This document shows, piece after piece, positions 1-11,806 of a stretch of 64,000 nucleotides of DNA. The stretch is from positions 4,751,855 through 4,815,854 of the forward strand of contig NC_134030.1 of the NCBI RefSeq assembly GCF_964204645.1. The letters are read 5' to 3'. The notes under the pieces are model-generated. The model saw only the letters and a program-made list of their open reading frames with translations, was not told the DNA's origin and did not search any database. The position numbers and the translations under genes were made by a program. Source of the stretch: Tubulanus polymorphus (lineage: Eukaryota; Nemertea; Palaeonemertea; Tubulaniformes; Tubulanidae). Positions within the stretch are counted from its first letter, which is position 1. Each line of letters starts with the position of its first letter.

Positions 1-3000
1 GATGTACTCGCCAGCATCCGTCAACTGCCCATTGAATATTTGTAAACTGCCGGTTGGCGATACGTCATGACGTTCATTCAACGCGTAATCGAGCGGAGTA
101 CCGTCCTTCAACCAGCTGACCTTCGATGCAGCATCAGCGATACACAACAGCGTAATTGTTTGACCTTGAACGGAGGTCAAGTTCGACGGCCCCATCGTGA
201 TGATCGGCTTTGACACAGCTGAAAATATCGGATTTCAACATTACATGAAAATAAGAGCAGTATTAGAATAATAGTTATAGTTCAATATCTATCATTTGAA
301 AATTACCCGATTCTGGCTCCAAAAAACGCCGTGAAAATGAGTCATCAGGAGCTATTGACTGCGGTTTAGTCGTCGGATCTTTATAGCCCCACTTTTTCAC
401 TTTCAGTCGAGCAATCGCGAACGCGTGGCCGATTTTACTCTCAGCAAAACACTGATACAATCCAGCCTCGTCCATGGTCACATCTCTGATCGTCATAGTG
501 GTCGCTAAATGAATGGAAAAAATAATCCATGTAATGAATAAAAATTTCAATCTCGATCTAGATATTACGATCGACAGGCTTGTGGTGGGTAAGAGTTGTT
601 TAGTTTAGTTTCATGCAAAATTTACCAAATGAACTGGATCCCATAGTATAAGCAATGAGCTTGTTTTAATTGGACTCAGAAGTCAAGGTCTAAAGATTTG
701 CTCAGAATTGAAGTTTAGAGCAGTTTAGGGTTGATGAGGAGAGTTCCTTGGGAAACTTGGTCAAACGAACTGGATCCCAGAACAAAAAAAAAGAACAACA
801 CTGGGAAAACTGCTGGATCAGAATTTTAAGCTCCATACATAAGAATAACATGGGTGGTGAGATATCTGAAGAACAACAATGAAAACTCAAATAAACGACA
901 TTAATAAATGGCTGCACTAGTGATGAAAAGTTAGCAGCAACAGTGATTATTTTCAGGACAAGGTCATATATAAGACACCTGCCTTTTAGAAGATACAATG
1001 TATTCCATACTGAAGGCACATCTATAGAACACATTAATGGAATTAACACAAAATATGTAAATTGTGATCAAATCAGCTAAAAAGTAAGTGATTCGATACG
1101 CTAGGATTGTAAATGAAAGGGGAACACATCAACAGTTTACAGCGATATATTCCTTACCATTTATACCAAAATCCATATTCCATGCTGATTTAAGTATGCA
1201 TAAATATAAAATCATCTTTATACAGAATACATGCACCTAAACCAAACATTTTCATTTCAAATTATTTCGCCATCTATTCAATCTAGTTCCAAATTATCAT
1301 GATTTATTCCATATAAGTTCAAAATGCTCTACTGTTTGAATTAAGAAGTTTGTTGTCATCATGCGGGGGCTACAGTAGTAAATTCTTACCGTCAATAGAG
1401 ATGAGACTGTCGCGATAAAGAGGTTTCGCGTTATGGAACCAAGAAATACGTGCTCCCGTACGAGCCTCCGGTTCGCATCTAAACGTCACTGAATCGCCTT
1501 GCGAAACGACCTGACTCCTCGGCGCACGTTTTATACTGGGAGGTTCTGTAAAGGAGGGAATAAAGAATGAGGATAAATGCTTATACATGTATACATTAAC
1601 AATGCTTCCAGTCTGTGAGTATCAGAATCAGGGGCATTCAAAAAAATATTCCAAGAAATAAAAATTTCTTTTCAGAGACAGAAAACAGTTGCAGAGACGC
1701 TGATCAATTTATAACATCATCACAAAGATGGCATAATCAGGAGCATCAGAACTCGATGCTTAACTTGTACGCTTACCTAACACCTCTAATATAGTATGGC
1801 GCGATGTTGGCGCCCCCTGGAGGTTATCGGCTCGACAGACATACGTTCCGCTGTCCTGCACCTGTACATCTTTTAGAATAAGGTTTCCGTATTTTTGTTC
1901 GAAACGGCCGTCGGGTAAGATAGCGGCGACTCGCTCCCACGTAACGACCGGCACGGGAGAACCAGTCACAACGCATTCCAGAGTAACGTCCTGACCGCGA
2001 ATAACAGATACATGCTGCTGCGGCGCCAACACAACTTTCGGGGGTTGATTATCAACCGGCGCTGAAAATAATAACCATTCTTTTCATGAATCTTACCGAA
2101 AACAGTATCACAATAATCAGAGTCTCTACAGATCAGTCATTCCTGTATACAAGGAGTTTTTAAGGTAGATAATTTCAGATTTTGTGGAAGTTTCTGCATC
2201 ACATTCATATCTCGACTACAGTAGACATAAATTAGTACTGTTTATCTGTTTATCAGTACTGTTGATTTGATGGTTTTGTTAGAAGATTTCTATCCTTTAC
2301 ATTAACTAAACTCGGTTTCTAATCCAGTTATTGCTCAATTGGGTTTGAAGAAATTGTGGGCCCAACTATCAATTTAGGCATAGTGTAAAAATACAAACAT
2401 TTCTAATTGCCTATTTCTCAAAATTAAAGGCGTTTGCTCAAATTAAGGAATTTCAAGCACCTTTAAAAGCACTTTCTATTTAAAGTTTTCAGGTATCAAG
2501 AAGTCTTAAGGACCTTGATGATAGTCATTTACTTCAACATTTAGGATTTCCACGAAATGAACATTGGGGTCTTACCGTGTACTTTGAGAGTAACGAGTTG
2601 GTGTGATTCTCGTACTTTATCCGTCAGGATATTCTCAGCTCGACACCGATACGTTCCTTGATCAGCCTGACGTACCTCCGATATTTGTAAACTACCCGAC
2701 GGCAATATTTCATGTCGATCTGCAAGAATTTGTATTCAGAATGAGATTTCATTTTAATAGTACCGAGTTTACAATTGATCAATAGTCAAATTCTAATCCA
2801 GGCCCCAGATCCAAAGTTCTGATTTGTATAGTAATGCAAATTTATAGTGATGTCATGGAGTCAGCGTTTCTATTTGCTTATAGTTCTATGAAATAACTCA
2901 TTCAAAATGAACTAATTTCAACTCCCTAGTTAACTTGAAACTCACAACTGTGGAACTGGATTCAGATGAGAGGAAACAGTGGAACTGAGGGTAGAACTTA

Positions 3001-3919
3001 CTAGAAGCGGAAGCGTCGAAGCGACTTCCGTTTATTTGGAATGATACGAGAGGTTCAGGTAAACCGTAAGGCGGGTGACACGGTATCAAAGCTACGTTGC
3101 CTTCCGTCGTATTCACTATTAAACTAGGTTTCTCTTCGCTGTCAAACTTCTTGATATCTGAAATGATGAGCCAACGAAAACATGAAGAATAGGACTGAAG
3201 AATGAATGAAGCAGACCTGACTACCTGATGACTGTCACAGGATTGTCAACTAGTGACGGAGTGACGTACCGATGTCGATGTGGATATCTTAAACTAACTG
3301 TAATAGTTTTCCTCAAAAATGAGAGTAATTTGGCATCAAAAATTATAATTCAATGGATAAAGAACTAGAAATCATCCCGATCATGACAGGATTTTGACAA
3401 CTCTTACAAGGCTCTTTCTTCCCATTTACAAATACCCTGATTTTTCCATGTGATTACACAAAATTCCCTGAATAAATCTGAGAAATTTCTAGGTTTAAAA
3501 TGTAACAATTCAATTATTCCCCGAGTTTTCCAGGTTTCCCAGGTTAAAAAGAGTAGAACAACTCTCAAATAGTAGTCGTAGTTAGGTATTTTTTATAGGT
3601 AGCAAAAATATCATATAACTACACTTACTAGCCCTGCGGACCTCGACGGGTCGACTGACGATCGATCCTAAAGGCGTCGTAGCTACGCAGTGATACGTGC
3701 CCGCGTGCGGTTTATGACTACGCGTGTGTTTGAATGATTTTATATGCAGAATACCCTTCGTGATGATGACGCCTTGGTTTTCGTTGGTCGAGATGAAGTC
3801 ACCGTTGTAAATCCAACGAATACGCGCGTCCGACGGGTGGACTTTACAGTGCAATACGACTTTACCGTGAGGTCGCGCCGTCACTGAGTCCGGCTCACGG
3901 ATAAACCGAGGCAAATCAT
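1..3919 (-). CDS. CDON/BOC (Ihog)-family Hedgehog co-receptor, Ig1-Ig5 exons, partial
   Basis: Seven minus-strand exons with GT-AG borders, all joined in phase 1: 3629-3919, 3002-3157, 2576-2719, 1777-2061, 1390-1545, 307-504 and 1-218 (open at the window edge). They encode five immunoglobulin domains. Ig1 has VVLHC, IRWIYNG and GTYHC. Ig2 is split over two exons, has LIPC and GTYRC, and lacks the core Trp (VSFQING). Ig3 has LECVVTG, VTWERV and GTYVC. Ig4 is split over two exons, with ISWFHNA and GLYQCFAESKIG. Ig5 has LLCIAD and VSWLKDG. The domain order, the Trp-less Ig2 and phrases such as LECVVTG, WFHNA and LPSGSLQI match my memory of vertebrate CDON/BOC, membrane receptors that bind Hedgehog ligands and promote cell-cell signalling. 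The FNIII, transmembrane and cytoplasmic parts should lie left of the window. The signal-peptide exon should lie right of 3919 and was not identified. The donor at 306 (GTAATT) is weaker than the others. CDON versus BOC cannot be separated; another Ig-FNIII receptor is the alternative. Confidence 0.8.
505..1389 (-). other. Intron within the Ig4 domain of the CDON/BOC-like gene
   Basis: This 885-bp intron splits Ig4 between its two beta-sheets. The donor GTAAG lies at 1389-1385 and the acceptor TTTAG at 509-505 on the minus strand. It contains a short direct repeat (ACTGGATCCCA near 633 and 768). No coding potential was seen in it. The open frame at 702-1049 is unsupported. Confidence 0.75.
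2280..2515. repeat. Dispersed repeat, copy 1 (second copy at 32.0-32.4 kb)
   Basis: It lies in the intron between Ig2 and Ig3. Phrases such as ATCCTTTAC, TTGCTCAAATTA, TTTCAAGCACCT and AAAAGCACTTTC recur in the same order near 32190-32420. It is therefore an old interspersed repeat rather than intron-specific sequence. No termini or target duplication were recognised. Confidence 0.55.
3421..3545. repeat. Fragment resembling the CCCTGATTTTT-rich MITE family
   Basis: Located in the intron between Ig1 and Ig2. It repeats CCCTGATTTTTCC, AAAATTCCCTGAATAAA and CCCCGAGTTTTCC, the same word set as the elements at 4027-4262, 18580-18928 and 19291-19531. Its ends are not preserved. Confidence 0.4.
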
Positions 3920-4026
3920 CTGAAATATAGAAAAAATATACTCAATGATTGTCAAATTCGTTTCTTTAATTTCTTTATTTGCTATGGACTGGATACAGCA
4001 AGCACCTTGCTTTTATCAATAATAAT

Positions 4027-4262
4027 CAGGGTGGCCACTTTTATTTGAATTGCCCTTTTCCTGACTGGATCTGCTAAGAATCTAATCAATTAACAGAGTA
4101 AAAATATGTAGACAAAAAATGAATAGATGGAAACTTTTTGAATTTACACACGATCTAACTTTCTCAACAAATTCCCCTGACTTTTCCCTGATTTTTAACT
4201 TTTTTACAAAAATTCCTGACTATTCTCTGACTGTTTTAAAGAAAAGAAAAGTGGCCACCATG
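4027..4262. mobile_element. MITE with GGGTGGCCACTT / AAGTGGCCACC inverted ends, copy 1
   Basis: About 236 bp. The left end is CAGGGTGGCCACTTTT and the right end AAAAGTGGCCACCATG, which form an imperfect terminal inverted repeat. The interior shares TTTCCCTGATTTTTA, TTTTACAAAA and TTTAAAGAAAAGAAA with copies at 18580-18928 and 19291-19531. The CAGGG terminus is compatible with a non-autonomous hAT element, but no clean 8-bp duplication is visible, so the superfamily is an inference. Confidence 0.65.
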
Positions 4263-5032
4263 ATAATGATAATAAATATAGCTGCAAAGCAGGGATACTG
4301 GTTTTCTGCCTAGCTGCACTGCTGTCAGTACAACTGAAGGAAAATACAGAAAATTGTTAAGATAATGATGACAAAAAATTGAGTCCTCATCTGTATTTGG
4401 ATTTCCTTTTTTTAGAGAAAGCTGTCATTTGGATAATTCCTTTTGATTGTTCCAACTACGACTTTGACTAAAACGAGTTTCAACTGTATTCATTTAATAC
4501 ACCGACTACACTTGATGGAGACACGAGAATCGAATCAGGAGTAAAAAAAAATCTCCCGACGGATTCAATCATCAATCGCTCTAACAGAGAGAGACATCGA
4601 ATCTATCGATCGCGTTGACATCGACGACGACAACAATGTCAACGTTAATCGCCGCGACGATGAAAATAAGATCATCGATCGGCGTGTCTGAATATCGTCA
4701 TAGCGATGACAGACGGATCCGATTGAAAATATCCCGATACTTATCATTATAGATAATCAATGCATTTTGTTATTAGATATTGAATCTAAGTCTAGTCGAT
4801 GTATAGGGAATTTATTAGACCTATTTCAATAACTCAGATGACGGATCCGCCGATGGAAATTTTCGAATAAATGAAAACAAATTAAAATGTTTGTAACTTG
4901 CTGAAAATCTGATCGACTTCTTTGTATATAATACATATTCTGTTTGATGAATTATACATATTTTCATCACAATTTCTTTCCCTCCTTTCGGGATATTTTG
5001 TCCGATAGTGTTGGTCAAATATACGTTGTTTT
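4263..5032. other. Non-genic stretch, nothing recognised
   Basis: AT-rich sequence. A patch at about 4560-4740 is unusually rich in ATCGAT, CGACGA and GATCGATC words. No exon, RNA gene or element terminus is supported. Confidence 0.4.
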
Positions 5033-5236
5033 ATCATTGAGACAAACTCACAATATCAACTCAAACAGCTGTTATTGTTTTACTTTTTCTTACAGTGGAA
5101 TTCTTCTTTCACCCTTCTCCAGATTTTATTGGAAAATAAACTCATTTTCAAATTAACTCTGAAGAAGGATGTAAGGAAACGTAAGTGAAAACAATAACAG
5201 TTGCTTAGATTGATATTGTGGGGTTTCTCTCAATGA
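5033..5236. mobile_element. Foldback MITE, TCATTGAGA...CAATATCAA ends, copy 1
   Basis: About 204 bp. The left arm runs TCATTGAGACAAACTCACAA then TATCAACTC...GTTATTGTTTTACTTTTTCTTAC. The right arm, from GTAAGTGAAAACAATAAC to GGGGTTTCTCTCAATGA, is its reverse complement over about 55-60 bp with few mismatches. The same family occurs at 20214-20415, and probably in the inverted repeats at 26866-27556. Confidence 0.75.
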
Positions 5237-6840
5237 TGTTCATCAAGACTGGAAATAGTCTCAACTTACTATTTACAAATATGTCGTTTTATTTTTCTTC
5301 CTGCTCTGGAAATATGGCTGCTAGAATCCCCTCATGTGAGGTTTTTTTTTAGAAAAACCGGTTCACCGGTTTTAATTAGATAGAATTGTGTCTACTTTGT
5401 TGGTCGTTAATCTTTATTACTAACTATAAAACAGCTGTTTCAATATACAACTCATTACGAAATTATTCATGAAATATTCATTCACATTTTCCTCTCATCC
5501 ACTTATCATCATCATCTTCGACGATGATGATAAGTTTGACCGCTTATCGGCAATGACGTTTTTTTTCTAAATCTGTTTTTGTTTCGAAAAAGAAGGAAAA
5601 CGTTGAAAATATTCCTACCGTATATGAAAAGTGGTGCCAAGAAAAGCAGTTCGTGAATAAATAGAAAGCGCAAACATTTGTTTGCAATAAAATAATTACA
5701 GCGGAGCTCAGACTTCTGACTACAAACCGAACCGCTATACGCGAATAGTTAGTTTTTCTTGCCATGTTATTTGGAATTCAGAAGCATAAAAGCCGTCAAA
5801 ATAGCCGTGATAGTCTTACGTATAAAAGCAATTGTAACGAACTAACACAATTTATAAAAAAAACTCGAAGCTTCTCATAAAACATATAACAACTTAAATT
5901 TACACAGTTGTAAGACTGGAGAAGATTTATTTACGAAAAGAACAGGATGACCTTGGACAATCTGGCATAGGTTTCTACCACCTAGCTCGCGGCAATTAAC
6001 TTTCTGGCAGATGCACCTCAAAAAACTCAGATGAACAGGCAGTAAAATACCTTACTGTCAAAGGCTTTCACCTTCCTATTTTCTAACTGTTGAACTTTCA
6101 TATCATATCACGACCATAAACATACTAAGAATCTGCATGAATAGATTGAATACAGCTAATGGGCCTGTGCAGAATTTTCCCCAGGAAGGTATGATGGGTA
6201 TCGTTGGGTGCGTTTAGTGAATTGTAATGATTTAACATAATAGATTTGGCTCAGAAAAGTAACAGCTGCTGTAAACATTGTATTAGAAGACTCAGTCATA
6301 TCTAGATCATAAGGGCAGGTCTGGTCTGCCTTTCCATTGAGATTGCCCGATTTATCAAGACAGAGATTTTCAAAACCTGTAAGAACATTCATCAACTCAG
6401 AAATTGCATCTATTGCATTCAAAGCGGGGGGGGGGAGCTATGGAATGGCATGCCTCCAACCGCCCTTCTGCCCACCATCCTTTTTTCCTAGACCCCCTGT
6501 TCAGTCCCTATTGCAGTCCCCCAGGAATGAATGCTATAAGTAACAAAATTTCAATAATTACTGAAATCATTTATTTTAATCTATCCAAACTTCACAGAGT
6601 AAAGCGCTGTATTTTTATATTGTTGTTGATTTGTTAGCAGCTGGTGTAGAAACTGTATCCAATAAAGACAGGTTAGTCTGTGTAATCTATCATTCACTGA
6701 CAAACTCAATATAACCCATACATCAACATATCTCCCATCAGACACATTCACACTGGATATTGGAACCGTTGGTGCACCATTCTACCAACCAGTAAACAGG
6801 GTTGATAAACTTTAATTACTGCTATAATGGGTACAGTCTG
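5237..6840. other. Non-genic stretch
   Basis: AT-rich sequence with no supported exon. A short minus-strand ORF starting at 5765 has a hydrophobic stretch but no phase-1 donor that would fit the receptor exon at 3919. A G run sits at about 6425-6434. Confidence 0.4.
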
Positions 6841-7165
6841 ATTTGTGGTGGACTAAAAAGCCCGGATCACAAAAGCATTTTTGACCCAGTCCAAATTTGG
6901 TCCCGGCCTTGGTCTGTACCTATGCAGGCCAAATCTGGTCTAAAAATGTCAGACCAGACCTGTGCCAAGTTTTAGCATGGGTCAAATTACTTCATATGAA
7001 TGCTTACTGCTTCTGAAAGTCACTCAATTTCACTTGCTTTTAGAGTAACCAGTGACTGTTAATGAATTGGCTCTGATTTATATAAACATGGGCCAATTTG
7101 ACTCGGGTCCGGTCTGGGTTAATTCCACTCAAGCCCAAATGCCTCTGTGCGATCAAGGCTTATAG
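6841..7165. repeat. Dispersed GGCCAAAT/GTGATCATAGCTTAT-type repeat, copy 1
   Basis: Contains CCAAATTTGGTCC, AGGCCAAATCTGGTC, TGGGCCAATTTGACTCGG and GCGATCAAGGCTTATAG. Related words recur in the same context at 33840-33955, 34785-34895, 36130-36205 and 36500-36570. This is an old interspersed family whose boundaries are not clear. Confidence 0.45.
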
Positions 7166-7369
7166 TCGACAAACCTTGCAAAAGCGATTAATGCTGATGA
7201 ATCAATGCGAATAATTGTTAATGAACTGATAGTTGATTTAGAAAATCAACACCCCTTTATTTTACCTGCAATTGGCCAAAAAATGCTAGAAATGCGAACT
7301 TCTCATCAATGGAAACTCGACTCTCGGCGGTTTGATGGGAATTTTTTTCACTTTAGTTTGACCAGTGGG

Positions 7370-7570
7370 GGTTAATACGTTATTTTGCCTTCACCGAAGC
7401 GAGCTGACAGCGCGAGCTCGCCACGACTAGAGAAGTTTCGCCGGGCCCCGTCGAGTCAGTAATTAACCCTACCACGCTGTAGCGAACATTGCTTACATAC
7501 CAACATCGTTCAGCATCGAAGCGAAAGAGACTAAAATTAACGATCTCCGTTTCGGCCTTCCGCGGAATCA
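7370..7570. other. CpG-rich unique patch
   Basis: Denser in CG dinucleotides than its AT-rich surroundings (GCGAGCTGACAGCGCGAGCTCG, GGCCCCGTCGAG and similar words). It could be a regulatory element or an unannotated exon. The minus-strand frame at 7380-7646 has no family resemblance I can name. Confidence 0.25.
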
Positions 7571-7795
7571 GTGAAGTGTTATCAAACCCTGACTGTATTT
7601 CAAACTCATTGAACTTTTCAGATTTTTTATTCTTCCTGTTTTGCAAACAACACCCTGTTTAACCCCTGTTTACAACTATTTACGCGCGTTTGATAGATTT
7701 TCAAATTTTGGTAATCTTTTTTCTAATAACAAATACATAGGTACAGAAAAATAGAACAATTTTCAATAAACGTCAAGACAAAAACTATAGCATAC

Positions 7796-7856
7796 TTCTG
7801 TCTCCATCTCTCTCTCCCTCTCTCTCCTCTCTCTCCTCTCTTTCACTCTCACTCCC
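7796..7856. repeat. CT microsatellite
   Basis: Imperfect CTCTCTCC/TCTCTC run, a short relative of the much longer tract at 21.2-21.5 kb. Confidence 0.8.
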
Positions 7857-10800
7857 TGAGAAGTAATGAGAAATGTGGGGAAGGAAAGAAAGGTAGACGC
7901 GGCATACCTCGAAATCACAAACTGTATCTAACCATCAGCCGTGTACATATGCTGCCATCATTCACGGCGAATTCCAAAACTTCATTAAATAACAGTTATT
8001 AATTACGCGTGTTGCTACAGCAGGGCAATAACAGTCAAGGGCACGACAAAATCATACTAAAATTATCCCTCCTTAAAAAATTAATGCCAAATTTTTCACC
8101 TCGAGTATTGACCCCATACGAATATCATGATTCTGTTTATCATTTCGGAACAGTCACTTTTCAAGTTTAGATCATTGATGAGAAATTGATGGTGAAACAC
8201 TCCGATATAGAATATCACATTAGTAGAAAAGGATATCCTAAATTTTCTCAAAAAGAAGGAGAGGCTGAAAAAGCTTTCTTGAGTGAGTTATGCCTGAAGA
8301 TGACAATCACGAGATACCGCTGCTTGAAGAATTGAAAATAAATCACTTAATTTAGGGCAACCTTTTCGGATGGCTTTCTGAATGTGGAATCATTACAACA
8401 TGGACATAGTGATTCATCAGTGATTATCTCGCCATCATTGCCGACAAGCATATCTAAGATAGCTGAAGTCTTAGGCCTATATGATATTGTCAAACCCTGG
8501 GTTAATCAAAATAGCTTACCGTGCACGGAATCCACTACGGACAACGCTCCGATCACTAACAATATCGGCGGTAAATCAAACATGGTCGACATTCATCATT
8601 TACTTGCGACAAATCTGGAGAAAAAAAATGAAAAATGTCTTAACATCATATCATTATTGGTTAATACTATGAAGACTTAACATGAAAAGTGATGAATAAT
8701 TCAGTGGAACCAATATCCATCTGTTAACATCTTCAGAACATCAGCCTGACCTTAGATGTTAATGTCCTCTGTTCGATGGAGTTATGTGATCAGCAGTAAA
8801 TTATGACCAAATATATACTACATATAGACCTTGATACATGATACACAATATACAGGAATCTTTACAATAATGAATGCACTAATTCCACTCAACAGATAAT
8901 TGAATAATTAAGTGCGCATTAAATTAGCTGATTAATTAATAATAAGTGATTAACACGTCTGTATCAGTAGTCATTGATCAAGTGCTGTTACCAGACAATC
9001 TGATAGGTAACTTCAAACAACTGCTAGATACTAGACGAGCCCTACCCACCTAACTGTTGATCAAACATTTCACCTGCGTTGTGACAATGATACATAAAGA
9101 ATACCACAATAATCACGAAAAAAACTTAATATCTTCAACTGTGAAGTAATAGAATAGATTGAATCAGAAGAAAATGATATCGAAAATGGGTGTCTTCTTC
9201 TTAAAACAGTGGAGAATGTAGCTGAATTCCGAATTGCAGAGTGCGCTTTTTCCGAAAGGTTTCCTTACACTGTTACTAATATTTTTCTGATCATCAGAAG
9301 CTTAAGCTCTTCTCCCTCCCGGCAGCTTATAGCTGTAGATGATGCTCGAGAGTTGATATTATAAATGACATTCGTATATTTACTATTAAACCCTGCAGGG
9401 AAAAGAGATAGTTCGCACCAAGTATTAGACAGTTTTACTGATAACTTCAAGTGATATACTTCACCGAGGTCTGATCTCATCATCTCAATAACGTCTTCTT
9501 TTACTCTACAATCCACAGAGATAGAGAGAGAGAGAGTGGAAAGAAATTGTTACAACTATCGCGGATAACTTTTTTTGTTTTTCGAGTAAACCGCAGCAGC
9601 GGAGTTCAGAGTGAAATTTCCTCACGTACACACTCCTCGCTAATTGACCTGTTTAACCTAACATACCATTAATTACCGCTTACCGATTTTAATATCTGTG
9701 ACATACGTAGAAAAACCTTCAATTCGACTTCAATGAACATTTTCAGATGCACTAGACACACCTTCCAACGCAATCGTTGTCTTTGAAGTAACATTAATGT
9801 ACATAATCAACATCCAGATTCATCCAGAAAAAAATCCATAATCTAGCTGATGATCTGAGTGATAATTATACAGTTGTCGGTATATGGTATTGTCATCTAT
9901 CGTTATTACCATTTATGGGTATTAATAGCAGAAGACGCCTGCGACTATAGCAGGGTAGACACGGTCGATAAATCCATAATTAGCATCAAATTCTTACGCT
10001 GTATTTCAAAGGTAACGCTATAATATTATATTACGTAGGTAAAATACGTAGCTAGTAACTGAAATATGACAATTTCTAAGTAAAAATGTATATAAATAGT
10101 AAACAAAGTAGTTTTGAAAAGTCTAGTACAAGCAAATAGCACAGCAAGTAATAAAAAATTACTAGATAACCGATATGGTTTTAGAAAGGATTCTTAGAAA
10201 TTGACATTGTCTCAATAACAGACACAGTTTTATTCATGCATAGACAACAATGAAATCTGTCAGCGGAATTTCCTGTGATGACATTGATTCAAAAAAGTGA
10301 GTTGAGTCCAGGATCTTAAGTAAGATGATAAGTAAGCACTAATCAGGGCCTGTCGTAAATTAAGCCCTTAAAAAGTAAGCCCTTTTCAGACTCATTACAA
10401 ACCCCGATCTATGATAACGATTTGCTCTCCACCTATTTTAAAGAAAATCCCCGGAAAATGTAAATTAAAATTGTTGATTTTCCGCGCTACGCGAAATTCT
10501 AGACGAGAAAATAATCTTCGACCGCGGTGAAATTAAACGCGTCATAAATCAACAAACTGCGGAAATCATCGGCTCACGGTAAATCCCTGCGCAGATATAA
10601 ATCTCTCCCGGATTAATTCCATTTATAGACGAAATTCTTTATACGGATGAGAAACTGCATCGCAACCTGGGAATACGTGGGAAGGGGATAGAATAACAAA
10701 GCTTTTTTTTTAAAGTGGAAATTAAACAGTTAAATAGATGAATGTGGAAGCATTTTCTGTTGTTGTTCTACCTGGTGGTAAACTAACAATACCTAACAAG

Positions 10801-11280
10801 TTTCAAACACATCAGGCTCAGCAGGGGTATCAGTCAATGTATATGTAACATTAACCAGGAAGAGTCATGGTGGACCTGTACAGAGTATTCCTAATCTGTA
10901 AATGGCCAAATAAGCTGTATCAGTGGTTCCGCTAAAAATGCTCGAATCTTTAGACTGGTCTTAACAATAATAATAGTAGGTATGTATCTTTTTTATATCC
11001 TTTAAAACTATATTTTTCTATAAACAGACCTGGTAGATGAATGGGAAAGGACTAGGCCCATTGCCTAAAGAAATATGGGTTTGTGGTTAAAATCCCCTCG
11101 GTAAAAATCCCCAATTATTCAAGGTAGGTCATTTCTCTCATCATTTCCTTTCATAAAGAAACATCGAGCTAGTTAGCCTTCTTACTATTTTGATCAATAA
11201 ACAAATATTGTCTGTTAAAACAGTTATAAATAGAGCAAGTTTCAACCGGATTCAAAATACAAGATTTGTCTACATGACAC
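7857..11280. other. Non-genic stretch
   Basis: AT-rich unique sequence with a few CpG-richer patches (for example about 10490-10620). Only short unsupported open frames. Around 11030-11110, GGTTAAAATCCCC resembles a degenerate tRNA B box, but no clear A box precedes it. Confidence 0.4.
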
Positions 11281-11321
11281 CGAGCACGTAGTGAGTAGAC
11301 CACACTATCCTGCAGCGAGTA

Positions 11322-11806
11322 ACCACGATCCAGCCATCAATCCATCCATCCAGCCATTCATCCAGCCAGCCATCAAACCAGCCATCCATCCATCCAGCCA
11401 ACCATCCATCCATCCATCCAGCCATCCATCCATCAAGGTATCCATCCATCCATCGATCCAGCCATCCATCCATCCAGCCATCCATCCAGCCATCCACCCA
11501 GCCATCCATCCAGCCAGCCATCCATCCTGCCATCCATCCAGCCATCCATCCAGCCATCCATCCAGCCATCCATCCTGCCATCATCCAGCCATCCATCCTG
11601 CCATCTATCCAGCCATCCATCTAGCCATCAACCCAGCCAGCCAGACATCCAGCCAGCCATCCAGCCATCCATCCATCCATCCAGCCAGCCATCCATCCAG
11701 CCATCCATCCAGCCATCCATCCATCCATCCATCCAGCCAGCCATCTATCCAGCCATCCACCCAGCCGTCCATCCTGCCATCCATCCTGCCATCCACCCTG
11801 CTCGAT
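11322..11806. repeat. CCATCCAG/CCATCCATCCAGC minisatellite
   Basis: About 485 bp built from CCAT and CCAG tetramers (CATCCATCCAGC, CAGCCAGC) with occasional CCTGCC variants. It is open in several frames on both strands (HPSIQPS-type and GWMDGWLD-type strings). These frames are artefacts of the stop-free tetramer, not proteins. The period, a multiple of four, is not a multiple of three. Confidence 0.95.

Noticed and set aside
5544-5765. Minus-strand ORF with a hydrophobic segment as a possible signal-peptide exon of the CDON/BOC-like gene
   Set aside because: The receptor exon at 3919 needs a phase-1 donor. All GT sites after the hydrophobic stretch are in phase 0 and none is strong.
11030-11110. 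Possible tRNA-like or SINE sequence (GGTTAAAATCCCC)
   Set aside because: B-box match is weak and no A box or second copy was found.
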